From Thermaceae bacterium (GTDB taxonomy: Bacteria > Deinococcota > Deinococci > Deinococcales > Marinithermaceae), in NCBI GenBank assembly GCA_026985615.1, contig JALSQD010000076.1, positions 13,322 to 77,321 of the forward strand: a stretch of 64,000 nt of DNA. Reading direction: 5' to 3'. Positions 29,633-37,873 of this stretch are shown here, one piece after another. The notes under the pieces are model-generated. The model was not told the DNA's origin and made no database searches. It worked only from the letters and a program-made list of their open reading frames with translations. How positions within the stretch are numbered: the first letter of the stretch is position 1; each line of letters opens with the position of its first letter. Both the position numbers and the translations under genes were made by a program.

Positions 29633-30772
29633 ATGGCAGAAGCTGAAATCGCACGGGGACTGGAAGGCGTCGTCTTCACCGAAACCGAACTTTCGTTCAT
29701 CGATGGCCAGAACGGCAAGCTATATTACCTGGGCTACCCCATCGAGGAGCTGGCGGAGCACAGCAGCTACGAAGAGGTTTCCTACCTGCTGCTGCACAAA
29801 CGACTACCCACCGCCGACGAGCTCGCCCATTTCAAGGAAAAGCTGGCCAAGAACCGCGCCATCGCGGTGGAAAAGGTGGCCTCGTTCGCCAGCTACCCCC
29901 GAACCGCGCACCCGATGGCCTCGCTGCGCACGGCCATTAGCGAGATCGGCCTTTTCGACCCCACCGAGGAGGACACCTCGTTCGACAGCCTCTACGAGAA
30001 GAGCGTCAGCCTGATCTCCAAGTTCGCCACGGTCACCGCGGCGATCAAGCGCCTGCGTGAAGGCAAGATGCCGATCGAGCCCGATCCCGAGCTCTCCCAC
30101 GCGGCCAACTTCTACTACATGATGAACGGCAGCAAGCCGAGCCCCGAGCAGGAGAAGCTCCTGGACGTGGCCCTGATCCTGCACGCCGAGCACGGCATGA
30201 ACGCCTCCACCTTCACCGCCTTGGCCGTGCACTCCACCGCCTCCGACATCTACTCCTCGATCGTTGCGGCCATCGGCGCCCTCAAGGGCCCGCGCCACGG
30301 CGGCGCCAACGAGCAGGTCATGAAGATGGTGCAGGAGATCGGCAAGCCCGAGGCCGCCCGCGGCTGGGTGCAGGGTAAGCTGGCCAACAAGGAGCGCATC
30401 ATGGGCATGGGCCACCGCGTCTACAAGGCCCTCGACCCGCGCGCCGTCATCCTCAAGAAGTACGCCGAGATCGTGGCCAAGACCCACGGCAAGTCCACCG
30501 AGTACGAGATCCTCACCATCGTCGAGGAAGAGGCGGGCAAGGTGCTCAACCCCCGCGGCATCTACCCCAACGTCGACTTTTACTCGGGCGTCGTCTACTC
30601 TGACCTGGGCATCCCCACCGAGTTCTTCACCCCGGTCTTCGCGGTGGCCCGAATCGCCGGCTGGACCGCGCACATCCTCGAGTACACCCGCATGGACAAC
30701 CGTCTGCTGCGCCCCAAGGCCAAGTTCGTGGGCGAGCTGGACCGCAAGTACGTCCCGATCGATCAGCGCTAG
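29633..30772 (+). CDS. gltA: Citrate synthase
   Basis: This 379-residue type I citrate synthase condenses acetyl-CoA with oxaloacetate. The catalytic blocks [36 protein letters not shown] and the C-terminal [16 protein letters not shown] are intact. The ATG follows AAAGGAGTTTGG; an in-frame codon 39 bases upstream is not supported. It is monocistronic with a strong terminator. Confidence 0.96.
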   Translation: MAEAEIARGLEGVVFTETELSFIDGQNGKLYYLGYPIEELAEHSSYEEVSYLLLHKRLPTADELAHFKEKLAKNRAIAVEKVASFASYPRTAHPMASLRTAISEIGLFDPTEEDTSFDSLYEKSVSLISKFATVTAAIKRLREGKMPIEPDPELSHAANFYYMMNGSKPSPEQEKLLDVALILHAEHGMNASTFTALAVHSTASDIYSSIVAAIGALKGPRHGGANEQVMKMVQEIGKPEAARGWVQGKLANKERIMGMGHRVYKALDPRAVILKKYAEIVAKTHGKSTEYEILTIVEEEAGKVLNPRGIYPNVDFYSGVVYSDLGIPTEFFTPVFAVARIAGWTAHILEYTRMDNRLLRPKAKFVGELDRKYVPIDQR

Positions 30773-30791
30773 CGCTTGCGCTTGCGATGGG

Positions 30792-30830
30792 CACGCCGCC
30801 GGTGAGCGAAAGCTCACCGGCGGCGTGTTT
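30792..30830 (+). terminator. Strong terminator of gltA
   Basis: A perfect 16-bp stem (30792-30807 with 30812-30827) capped by a GAAA tetraloop is followed by TTT. It separates gltA from the convergent kinase gene and could act in both directions. Confidence 0.85.
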
Positions 30831-30839
30831 GGCCGGGCT

Positions 30840-31604
30840 TCAGTCCAGGCGCTCGAGCGCTTCAAGCACGGCTACGGCGTCGGCGTAGCGTTCGCGCGGG
30901 TCCTTGGCCACCATGCGCTCGAGCACCGTCCCCAGTGCGCTTTCGGGCTCGAAGCCGCGCGCGGGGGGCAGGGGGTCGTGCAGGTGACGGTTGAGCACCC
31001 GCTCGGGGGTGCCTACGTAGGGAAGCTCGCCGGTTAGGCCCCAGTAGAGGATCACCCCGGCGGCGTAGACGTCGCTGGCGGGCGAGACCTGCTCGCCCCG
31101 CACCTGCTCGGGGGCGATGTAGGCGATCGTGCCCATGCGCAGGTTGGTGGTGGGCTCGTCTTGCGGGCCGGCCAGGTCGAAGTCGATCAGCCTGGCGCGG
31201 CCGGCCTCGTCCACGATGACGTTTTCGGGTTTCACGTCGCGGTGTACGAAGCCGCGTTCGTGCATGTGGGCGAGCGCGGCAAGCATCTGGCGGAAGGTGG
31301 GCAGGAAGCCGGCGCGGTCGTGCTCCAGGTCGGAGAGCCGCTGACCTGGCGCGTAGGCCAGGAGCACGGCGGGGTAGGCGTCGATGTCGAAGCGCTCGAG
31401 CACCGGGTTGACGTTGGGGTGACCCAGGGCGCAGCCCACTTGCCACTCGCGGTCGGCCCGCGCGGCGTAGCCTTTGGGGAAGACCTTTACCGCAAAGGGC
31501 CGGCCGTCGGGGTCGAAGGCAAGGTAGACCGTCGCGACCGCTCCCCGAGCGATCGGCCGGACGACGCGGTACTCGCCGAGTAGGACCCGGCCCGGTATAC
31601 CCAC
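30840..31604 (-). CDS. Serine/threonine protein kinase, single catalytic domain
   Basis: This 254-residue Hanks-type kinase has the ATP-lysine in FAVKVF, catalytic HRDVKPEN (Asp123), APEQ and SDVYAAGVIL. The glycine loop is poor (IARGAVATVY) and the magnesium motif is DFD (141-143) rather than DFG. It lacks a membrane segment or sensor domain. The GTG at 31604 is chosen because TATAGT lies exactly 6 bases upstream; an in-frame start further upstream would add a disordered leader. Targets are unknown. Confidence 0.85.
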   Translation of the reverse strand: MGIPGRVLLGEYRVVRPIARGAVATVYLAFDPDGRPFAVKVFPKGYAARADREWQVGCALGHPNVNPVLERFDIDAYPAVLLAYAPGQRLSDLEHDRAGFLPTFRQMLAALAHMHERGFVHRDVKPENVIVDEAGRARLIDFDLAGPQDEPTTNLRMGTIAYIAPEQVRGEQVSPASDVYAAGVILYWGLTGELPYVGTPERVLNRHLHDPLPPARGFEPESALGTVLERMVAKDPRERYADAVAVLEALERLD

Positions 31605-31610
31605 ATACCA

Positions 31611-31698
31611 ACTATACCGTTCCTTAGGCTGGGAAGGCCCAGGGAACGCGCTGGGCTGGGCCTGCCTCACGCTGTTCATCGCGCCCCGGGGGTAGAGT
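31611..31698. promoter_or_regulatory. Divergent leaderless -10 elements, kinase and patatin
   Basis: TATAGT on the minus strand (31611-31616) is 6 bases from the kinase GTG. TAGAGT on the plus strand (31693-31698) is 7 bases from the patatin ATG. Confidence 0.55.
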
Positions 31699-31705
31699 GG
31701 AGGCG

Positions 31706-32485
31706 ATGTCCTCCCCCGCACCCTCAACCCTTCGCACCGGTCTGGCCCTCGCGGGCGGGGCTGCCCGCGGGTTCGCCCACATCGGTGTACTCAAGGCCAT
31801 CGAAGAGCTGAAGGTCGAGGTGCACGCGGTCGCCGGCACCAGCATGGGGGCGATCATCGGCAGCCTCTGGGCCAGCGGCCTCGATGCCGAGGAGATCCTC
31901 GAGATCGCCCGCCGAACCTCCTGGCTGCGGCTCATCAACTTCAGCCCCAAAGGGGGCCTGCTCTCCTCGCGCAAGCTGGAGGACTTCCTCGCCCACTACC
32001 TGCCGCGCGACTTCGCTCAGCTCGAGCGCCCCTTCGCCGCGGTGGCCACCGACGTCGTGCACGGCCGCTCGGTCTACCTGCACTCCGGCGACTTGCCCCG
32101 TGCGGTGCTGGCCTCGGCCGCCTACCCGGGCCTCTTTTCGGCCATCGAGCGCGAGGGGCTCCAGCTCATCGACGGCGGCGTGCTCGACAACCTGCCGGTG
32201 GACGCGGCCCGTTTTCTGGGCGCGGAGTGGATCCTGGCCTCCGACGTCACCTACGACCCGGACCACGAGGCGGCGGTGCCGCGCGGCGTGATCGAGCTGG
32301 GGCAGCGGGCGGTGGACCTGATGCAGGCGCGCCTGACCCAGGCGCGGTTGGCGATGAACCCGCCGGACGTCTACATCCGTCCTGACCTCAAGGGGGTGGG
32401 CATCGAGGCGTTTGGTAAACTTGAAACGATTTGGCCTCGCGGTTACGAGGCGGCCATGGCGGCCTTGAAAGGGGTGTACGGCTAG
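31706..32485 (+). CDS. Patatin-like phospholipase (RssA-type)
   Basis: This 259-residue serine lipase-like protein has the oxyanion loop LAGGAARGFAHIG, nucleophile Ser46 in GTSMG and the dyad Asp156 in DGG. It has no signal peptide, so it likely acts at the inner face of the membrane on phospholipids. The start ATG follows TAGAGT by 7 bases. It ends 3 bases before lepB, so the two are probably co-transcribed. Confidence 0.87.
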   Translation: MSSPAPSTLRTGLALAGGAARGFAHIGVLKAIEELKVEVHAVAGTSMGAIIGSLWASGLDAEEILEIARRTSWLRLINFSPKGGLLSSRKLEDFLAHYLPRDFAQLERPFAAVATDVVHGRSVYLHSGDLPRAVLASAAYPGLFSAIEREGLQLIDGGVLDNLPVDAARFLGAEWILASDVTYDPDHEAAVPRGVIELGQRAVDLMQARLTQARLAMNPPDVYIRPDLKGVGIEAFGKLETIWPRGYEAAMAALKGVYG

Positions 32486-32488
32486 GCG

Positions 32489-33304
32489 ATGCGAGACTTC
32501 ATGCGTTACTTGTGGGAAGAATGGTTCCGCCAGGTGGGCGAGGCCCTGCTGGTGGCCTTCTTCGTAACCACTTTCATCTTCACGACGGTCCAGGTTTACG
32601 GCCGCAGCATGGTGCCCACCCTGCAACACGGCGAGCGCGTGCTCGTGCCCAAGTACGAGATGTGGATGGAGCGCTTCGGCCTCCGTTCCTGGCAACGGGG
32701 CGAGATCGTGATCGTCAAGCCCCCGCAGGGTGCGCCCAACTCGGTGGCCGCCTTTCCCTACCTGGGTTTCCAGTACCGCCCCTACTTCATCAAGCGGGTG
32801 GTGGCCCGTCCGGGCGATACCATCCGGGTCGAGCAGGGGCGGCTGGTCGTCAACGGCGTCTACGTCAACGAGTCGTACATCACCGACAAGATCGAGCCCT
32901 ACCCCGACAGCTTTCCCCGCCTCTACGTCGAGAACGGCGAGGTCGTGGGGTTCCAGGGTTACCGCGTCAGCAACCTGCCCGACTACCTGAAGCCGGCGCT
33001 CGAGATGCTCGAGCCCCTGCCCGAGGAGGTGCTCCAGGCCAGCCGCTACCGCCCCATCGAGGTGGTGGGGACGCTGCGCCTCGCCGACGGCTACTACTTC
33101 GTCATGGGCGACAACCGCACCCTCGGCGGCTCGGAGGACTCGCGCGTCTTCGGGCCCATCCCCGACGAGAACATCGCCGGGCGCGCCAGCTGGGTCTGGT
33201 GGCCCCCCGTGGCCCGGGGCGAGGGCGGCGGCTGGAAGCTCAACATCCGCCGCCTCACCATCCCGCCGGGCTTCCAGCAGATCCCCGACGCCCCGGCCGA
33301 CTGA
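32489..33304 (+). CDS. lepB: Signal peptidase I
   Basis: This 271-residue membrane protease removes signal peptides from exported proteins. It has one N-terminal membrane helix (about residues 18-36), nucleophile Ser40 in GRSMVPTL, general base Lys102 in FIKRVVARPGD, and the box GDNRTLGGSEDSR. A longer than usual insertion separates the Lys box from the GDN box. It follows the patatin gene by 3 bases and is closed by a terminator. Confidence 0.94.
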   Translation: MRDFMRYLWEEWFRQVGEALLVAFFVTTFIFTTVQVYGRSMVPTLQHGERVLVPKYEMWMERFGLRSWQRGEIVIVKPPQGAPNSVAAFPYLGFQYRPYFIKRVVARPGDTIRVEQGRLVVNGVYVNESYITDKIEPYPDSFPRLYVENGEVVGFQGYRVSNLPDYLKPALEMLEPLPEEVLQASRYRPIEVVGTLRLADGYYFVMGDNRTLGGSEDSRVFGPIPDENIAGRASWVWWPPVARGEGGGWKLNIRRLTIPPGFQQIPDAPAD

Positions 33305-33317
33305 GCGCCCAAAGAGC

Positions 33318-33353
33318 ACGCCCCGCCGCGGCCGTACCGCGGCGGGGCGTTTT
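33318..33353 (+). terminator. Terminator of lepB
   Basis: A perfect 14-bp stem (33318-33331 with 33337-33350) with a 5-base loop runs into TTTT. It lies between convergent lepB and the aminotransferase gene. Confidence 0.85.
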
Positions 33354-33363
33354 CTGCGGGACT

Positions 33364-34686
33364 TTAGCCGAGCTCGCGCAGCACCTCGCCGAGGAGCTCC
33401 ACCGCCAGCGCCGCCTCGTCCTTCGTGAGCACCAGCGGGGGCGAGAGCCGCAGCGTGGAGGGGCCGGCGGGCAGGGTGAGCAGACCCTTGGCGAAGGCGG
33501 CCTCGGCCACGCGGTCGCGCAATTCGGGGTCCTCCTCGCGCGTCTCGGGGTCTTTGACGAAGTCGAGCCCGATCATCAGGCCGCGCCCGCGCACGTCGCC
33601 CAGCCGCGGGAAGTCCGCCTGCAGCTTACGCAGCTCCGTGCGCAGGTACTCGCCGACCTCGTAGGCGTTTTGCATCAGCCCCTCTTCCAGCAGGTCGAGC
33701 GTGGCCAGCGCTGCGGCCGCGGCCACGGGGTTGCCGCCGAAGGTGGAGCCGTGCGCGCCCGGCGGCCAGCTCGAGAGCTCCTCCTTGAAGAGCACCGCCG
33801 AGATGGGGTAGCCCGAGGCCAGCCCCTTGGCCAGGATGACGATATCGGGGTCGAGCCCTTCGTATTCCGAGGCGAGGAAACGGCCGGTGCGCCCGCTACC
33901 GGTCTGGACCTCGTCGGCCACCATCAGGATGCCGTGGCGGCGGGCCAGCTCCGCCAGCGCCGGCAAAAAGCCCTCCGGCGGCACGATGTAGCCGCCCTCG
34001 CCCTGGATGGGCTCGAAGAAGATGGCGCCCACCTCGTCGGGCGGCAGCTTGGTCTTGAAGAGGTGTTCGATGTAGCCGAGGACCACCTGGCCCGCGCCTT
34101 CGGGGCTGGTGCCGAAGGGCGGGCGGTAGGGGTGAGGATAGGGCACGTGCACCACCCCGGGCAGCAGCGGCGCGAAGCCCTTGCGGTACTTGCTGTTGGA
34201 TGAGGTGAGGGCGAGCGAGCCCAGGGTGCGCCCGTGGAAGGCGCCGGTGAAGGCGAGGATGTAGGGCCTGCGGGTGTGGTAGCGCACCGCCTTGACCGCG
34301 GCTTCCACCCCCTCGGTGCCGGAGTTGCCGAAGTAGACCCGGAAGCCGCCGCCGGCGCGCTGGTTCAGGCGCTCTGCCAGCTCCACCTGGGGTTCGGAGG
34401 AGAAGTCCGAGAAGCAGACGTGGCTGAAGCGCGCCGCTTGCTTCTGGACGGCCTCCACGACGCGCGGATGGGCGTAGCCGGTGGTGTTCACCGCGATGCC
34501 CGCCATCAGGTCGAGGAATAGGTTGCCGTCCACGTCGCGTATCCAGACGCCCTCCCCGGCTTCGGGGACGAAGGGGTAGGGGCGGACGTACGAGGTGGAG
34601 AGGATGCGTTCGTCGCGCTCGAGCACTGCCCGGGCGCGCGGGCCGGGCAACGGGGTACGGATTTCGGGACGTTTGGAATCCTTCAC
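33364..34686 (-). CDS. Class III PLP aminotransferase (acetylornithine/GABA aminotransferase-like)
   Basis: This 440-residue protein has the class III fold blocks FGNSGTEGVEAAVKAVR, FFEPIQGEGGY, VADEVQTGSGRTG and the PLP lysine in ILAKGLASGYPISAV. Substrates for this group range from 4-aminobutyrate and ornithine to use as broad amino-acid racemases in hyperthermophiles, and the sequence does not decide. The GTG start follows AGGAGGTCATC. It is monocistronic and divergent from minD. Confidence 0.87.
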   Translation of the reverse strand: MKDSKRPEIRTPLPGPRARAVLERDERILSTSYVRPYPFVPEAGEGVWIRDVDGNLFLDLMAGIAVNTTGYAHPRVVEAVQKQAARFSHVCFSDFSSEPQVELAERLNQRAGGGFRVYFGNSGTEGVEAAVKAVRYHTRRPYILAFTGAFHGRTLGSLALTSSNSKYRKGFAPLLPGVVHVPYPHPYRPPFGTSPEGAGQVVLGYIEHLFKTKLPPDEVGAIFFEPIQGEGGYIVPPEGFLPALAELARRHGILMVADEVQTGSGRTGRFLASEYEGLDPDIVILAKGLASGYPISAVLFKEELSSWPPGAHGSTFGGNPVAAAAALATLDLLEEGLMQNAYEVGEYLRTELRKLQADFPRLGDVRGRGLMIGLDFVKDPETREEDPELRDRVAEAAFAKGLLTLPAGPSTLRLSPPLVLTKDEAALAVELLGEVLRELG

Positions 34687-34773
34687 GATGACCTCCTGTT
34701 CATCTCCTTTAGTCTAATCCCCCGAGGCGCTTGGCCCCGGCCGGTCTTCTCCGCTTCCCTTAACCTTGAACGC

Positions 34774-34779
34774 TATACT
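34774..34779 (+). promoter_or_regulatory. -10 element TATACT of the minD-minE-rodA operon
   Basis: TATACT lies 28 bases before the TTG start of minD, leaving space for a leader with AGGAGG. No consensus -35 is evident. Confidence 0.5.
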
Positions 34780-34807
34780 TGTATGGAGAACTGCGAGGAG
34801 GAACGCT

Positions 34808-35614
34808 TTGGAAGCACGTGCGATCGTCGTGACATCGGGCAAAGGGGGCGTGGGCAAGACCACGACCACGGCCAACGTGGGTGCGGCGCTGGCCCGCGAG
34901 GGCGAGAAGGTGGCCGTGATCGACGTGGACGTGGGCCTGCGCAACCTGGACGTGGTCATGGGGCTCGAGGGCCGGGTGGTCTTCGACCTGATCGACGTTC
35001 TCGAGGGGCGCTGCAAGATGCGCCAGGCCCTCATCCGCGACAAGCGGGTGGAGAACCTCTACCTGCTGCCCGCGTCGCAGACGAAGGACAAGGACGCGCT
35101 GGACCCGAAGATCTTTCGCGCGGTGGTGAAGCACCTCCTTGAGGACGAGGGCTTCGATCGCGTGCTCATCGACTCGCCAGCCGGCATCGAGCGCGGTTTC
35201 CAGACGGCGGCAGCACCTGCCGAGGGGGCGCTCGTGGTGGTCAACCCCGAGGTGAGCTCGGTGCGCGACGCCGACCGCATCATCGGCATGCTCGAGGCCC
35301 AGGGGGTCAGCGAGAATCGCCTCATCGTCAACCGCCTGCGCCCCAAGATGGTCAAGCGCGGGGACATGTTGGGCGTGGACGACGTTCAGGAGATCCTGGG
35401 TCTGCCGCTCATCGGCATCGTGCCCGAGGACGAGGCCATCCTCGTTTCCACCAACGTGGGCGAGCCGATCGTGATCCGCAAGGAGCGGACCGCCGCCGGC
35501 AAGGAGTTTCGCAACATCGCCCGCCGCATCCGCGGTGAGGACGTGCCGTTTCCCGACCTCGACCCGGCCTTCGGTTTCTGGGGGACGGTGCGCAAGATCT
35601 TCGGGGGCCGCTGA
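34808..35614 (+). CDS. minD: Septum site-determining ATPase MinD
   Basis: This 268-residue ParA/MinD ATPase has the deviant Walker A SGKGGVGKTTTTANVG, LIDSPAGIERGF and a C-terminal amphipathic membrane-targeting helix (FWGTVRKIFGGR). MinD binds the membrane with ATP and directs MinC to inhibit FtsZ away from midcell. The start is a TTG 5 bases after AGGAGG; an in-frame ATG 42 bases upstream precedes the ribosome site. It overlaps minE as TGATG. No minC is seen in the window. Confidence 0.94.
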   Translation: MEARAIVVTSGKGGVGKTTTTANVGAALAREGEKVAVIDVDVGLRNLDVVMGLEGRVVFDLIDVLEGRCKMRQALIRDKRVENLYLLPASQTKDKDALDPKIFRAVVKHLLEDEGFDRVLIDSPAGIERGFQTAAAPAEGALVVVNPEVSSVRDADRIIGMLEAQGVSENRLIVNRLRPKMVKRGDMLGVDDVQEILGLPLIGIVPEDEAILVSTNVGEPIVIRKERTAAGKEFRNIARRIRGEDVPFPDLDPAFGFWGTVRKIFGGR

Positions 35615-35844
35615 TGTTCTGGTGGCGTAGGAAGAGCAGCAAGCAGAAGGCCAAGGAGCGGCTCCAGCTCGTGCTGGCCTACGACCGCGCTAAGCTGGCT
35701 CCCGGCCAGGTGGAGGCGCTCAAGGCTGACCTGCTCGAGGTGCTCAAGCGCTACTTCCCGACCGAGGACAAGGAGATGGAGATCGCCTTCGAGCAGCGTG
35801 GCGAGCGCGTGGTGCTCATCGCCGACATCCCGGTCCGTTCATGA
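35614..35844 (+). CDS. minE: Cell division topological specificity factor MinE
   Basis: This 76-residue protein has the anti-MinCD amphipathic region (KAKERLQLVLAYDRAKL) and the C-terminal beta topological domain (EIAFEQRGERVVLIADIP). MinE stimulates MinD ATPase to drive its membrane release. Its ATG shares a base with the minD stop, and its stop overlaps rodA by 4 bases, so all three are translationally coupled. Confidence 0.92.
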   Translation: MFWWRRKSSKQKAKERLQLVLAYDRAKLAPGQVEALKADLLEVLKRYFPTEDKEMEIAFEQRGERVVLIADIPVRS

Positions 35845-36920
35845 TCCGGCGCCTGGACCTGACCCTCTACGACTGGCCCCTGGCGCTCACCACGCTGGGG
35901 CTCAACGCTGTGGGGCTCTTCGCCTTGGCCAGCGCCGCGCCCAACCCGCAGCTGTGGAAGATGCAGCTGGTGTGGACGGCGCTGGCGCTCGTGTCGGCCG
36001 CGCTGCTCCAGCTTTTGCGCAAGGACACCCTCTACCGCTGGGCTCCCTGGCTCTACCTGGGCGTGCTGGCGTTGCTGGTGGGCGTGCTCTTCCTTGGCCG
36101 CGAGGTCAACGGGGCGCGGGCGTGGTTCGTGCTCGGGCCGCTGCGGCTGCAACCCTCCGAGCTGGCCAAGCTCGCCCTCATCCTGGTGCTGGCGCGTTAC
36201 CTGCACACGCGCCCGCTGGCGAGCTGGCGTGACTACCTGGTGCCGCTCGCGCTCGCCGCCCCGCCAATCCTGCTGACCGCGGTCGAGCCCGACCTGGGGG
36301 GCGCTTTGGTGATGGTGGCCATCGTGGCCGGCATCTTCTTCGTGCGCGGCCTGCCCCTGCGGCACCTGCTCCTCGCCGGAGCGCTGGTGGCCGTTCTGGT
36401 GCCTACCGTGATCTGGCCCAACCTCAAGCCCTACCAGCAGGAACGGGTGCTGGTGGTGCTCAACCCCGCCCGCGACCCGCTGGGAGCCGGGTTCCAGGTC
36501 ATCCAGTCCATGATTGCCATTGGCTCCGGCGGCCTCGCGGGTAAGGGATACGGTCAGGGTACACAGGCGCAGCTGGGCTTCATTCCCGAGCGGCAGACCG
36601 ACTTCATCTTCTCGGTCTGGGCCGAGGAAATGGGCTTCGTGGGGGCGCTGGCGGTGTTGCTGGCCTACGCCGTGCTCTTTTATCGCCTGGGCGTCATGGC
36701 CATGGAGGTGCTCCAGGGCGGCGACCGCCTCCTCATCGCCGGCGTGTTGAGCTTTCTCGCCTTCCAGGTGCTGGTCAATGTGGGCGTCACCCTGGGCGTG
36801 GCGCCGGTAACGGGCATCACCCTGCCCCTGCTCAGCTATGGGGGCACGAGCCTGCTCACCACCTACCTGGCGCTGGGGCTCGCGCAGCTCGTCTACCGTG
36901 ACCGCTACGAACCGGTCTGA
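35841..36920 (+). CDS. rodA: SEDS peptidoglycan glycosyltransferase RodA
   Basis: This 359-residue integral membrane protein has about ten helices and the SEDS family motifs GPLRLQPSELAKLALI, VEPDLGGALVM, ERQTDFIFSVWAEEMGF and LPLLSYGGTSLL. RodA polymerises glycan strands during rod elongation. Assignment to RodA over FtsW rests on overall length and this context. It overlaps minE as ATGA. Confidence 0.9.
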   Translation: MIRRLDLTLYDWPLALTTLGLNAVGLFALASAAPNPQLWKMQLVWTALALVSAALLQLLRKDTLYRWAPWLYLGVLALLVGVLFLGREVNGARAWFVLGPLRLQPSELAKLALILVLARYLHTRPLASWRDYLVPLALAAPPILLTAVEPDLGGALVMVAIVAGIFFVRGLPLRHLLLAGALVAVLVPTVIWPNLKPYQQERVLVVLNPARDPLGAGFQVIQSMIAIGSGGLAGKGYGQGTQAQLGFIPERQTDFIFSVWAEEMGFVGALAVLLAYAVLFYRLGVMAMEVLQGGDRLLIAGVLSFLAFQVLVNVGVTLGVAPVTGITLPLLSYGGTSLLTTYLALGLAQLVYRDRYEPV

Positions 36921-36944
36921 TTTGGCGGAACGGCCCGTAGCCGA

Positions 36945-36950
36945 TAGAGT
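36945..36950 (+). promoter_or_regulatory. -10 element TAGAGT of the TauE-tatA pair (leaderless)
   Basis: TAGAGT is followed by 6 bases and then the GTG start codon at 36957. Confidence 0.55.
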
Positions 36951-36956
36951 GGGAAC

Positions 36957-37709
36957 GTGATTGGCTTTTGGATCGGACTCATCGCCGGCAGCTTCGGCGC
37001 GCTGGTGGGACTCGGTGGCGGGGTACTCATGGTGCCCATGCTCGTGGGGTGGGCGCGGCTCAGCCAGCACCGGGCCCACGGCACCAGCCTGATGGCCGTG
37101 GCGGGTACGGCTATCGTGGGCAGCACCAGCTACGCACTGGGCGGGCACGTGGACTACCTGGCGGCGGGCTTACTTGCGTTGACCGCCATCGCCACCGCTC
37201 GCTGGGGGGCGCGTTACACCCAGAAGCTCGAGCCCGCGAGCCTGCGCCGGATCTTTGGCTATTTCCTGATGCTTACGGCCTTCCTGCTGCCCCTTAAGCA
37301 GCAATTGCCGCACGTAGCCGACGGCGGCGCGGGCTGGTTGAGCTGGATCGTGCTGCTGCTGTCGGGGGCGCTGGCAGGATTCCTTTCGGGCCTGCTCGGC
37401 ATCGGCGGGGGCACGGTGATGGTCCCCGCCTTGGTGCTCGGCGCTGGTCTGCCCCAGCAGACCGCGCAGGGTACCGCGCTCCTGGCCATGGTCCTGCCCT
37501 CGCTCACGGGCGCCTACACCCACTGGCGGCTGGGGCACGTGGACCGCGCCATCGCCCCCTCGCTGCTCGCGGGTATCGTGCTCGGCGCCTTCCTCGGGGG
37601 TCAGGTGGCCCTGGGCATCCCCGAAGGTATACTGAGGTGGATTTTCGCGGCGGTGCTGTTCTGGACTGGCTTGCGCTACGTCGCCCGCCGCCCTAGGAGG
37701 GAAGCATGA
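36957..37709 (+). CDS. TauE/SafE-family membrane permease
   Basis: This 250-residue protein has about eight membrane helices in two homologous halves, each opening with a glycine-rich motif (GALVGLGGGVLMVP and GFLSGLLGIGGGTVMVPAL), the hallmark of the TauE/SafE/TSUP family. Members export or import sulfite, sulfonates or other organic anions; the substrate here is unknown. The GTG start is set by a -10 six bases upstream. It overlaps tatA by 4 bases. Confidence 0.85.
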   Translation: MIGFWIGLIAGSFGALVGLGGGVLMVPMLVGWARLSQHRAHGTSLMAVAGTAIVGSTSYALGGHVDYLAAGLLALTAIATARWGARYTQKLEPASLRRIFGYFLMLTAFLLPLKQQLPHVADGGAGWLSWIVLLLSGALAGFLSGLLGIGGGTVMVPALVLGAGLPQQTAQGTALLAMVLPSLTGAYTHWRLGHVDRAIAPSLLAGIVLGAFLGGQVALGIPEGILRWIFAAVLFWTGLRYVARRPRREA

Positions 37710-37873
37710 ACCTCGGACCCGTAGAGATCATCCTGATTTTGTTGATCATCCTGCTCCTCTTCGGAGCGAAGAAGCTTCCAGAGCTGGCCCGGGGCCTGGG
37801 TCGCTCGGCGAGCGAGTTCAAGAAGGGCCTGAGCGAGGATCAGGACGAGGGCAAGCCGGACGAGAACAAGTGA
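37706..37873 (+). CDS. tatA: Twin-arginine translocase subunit TatA
   Basis: This 55-residue frame starts at an ATG overlapping the TauE stop (ATGA) after TAGGAGGG. It encodes one membrane helix (VEIILILLIILLLFGAKKL), the hinge LPELARGLG, and an amphipathic then acidic tail, the exact TatA/E layout. TatA forms the pore for folded proteins such as the molybdoenzyme at 52960-55269. No tatC is present in the window. Its last 34 bases overlap the convergent modC. Confidence 0.9.
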   Translation: MNLGPVEIILILLIILLLFGAKKLPELARGLGRSASEFKKGLSEDQDEGKPDENK

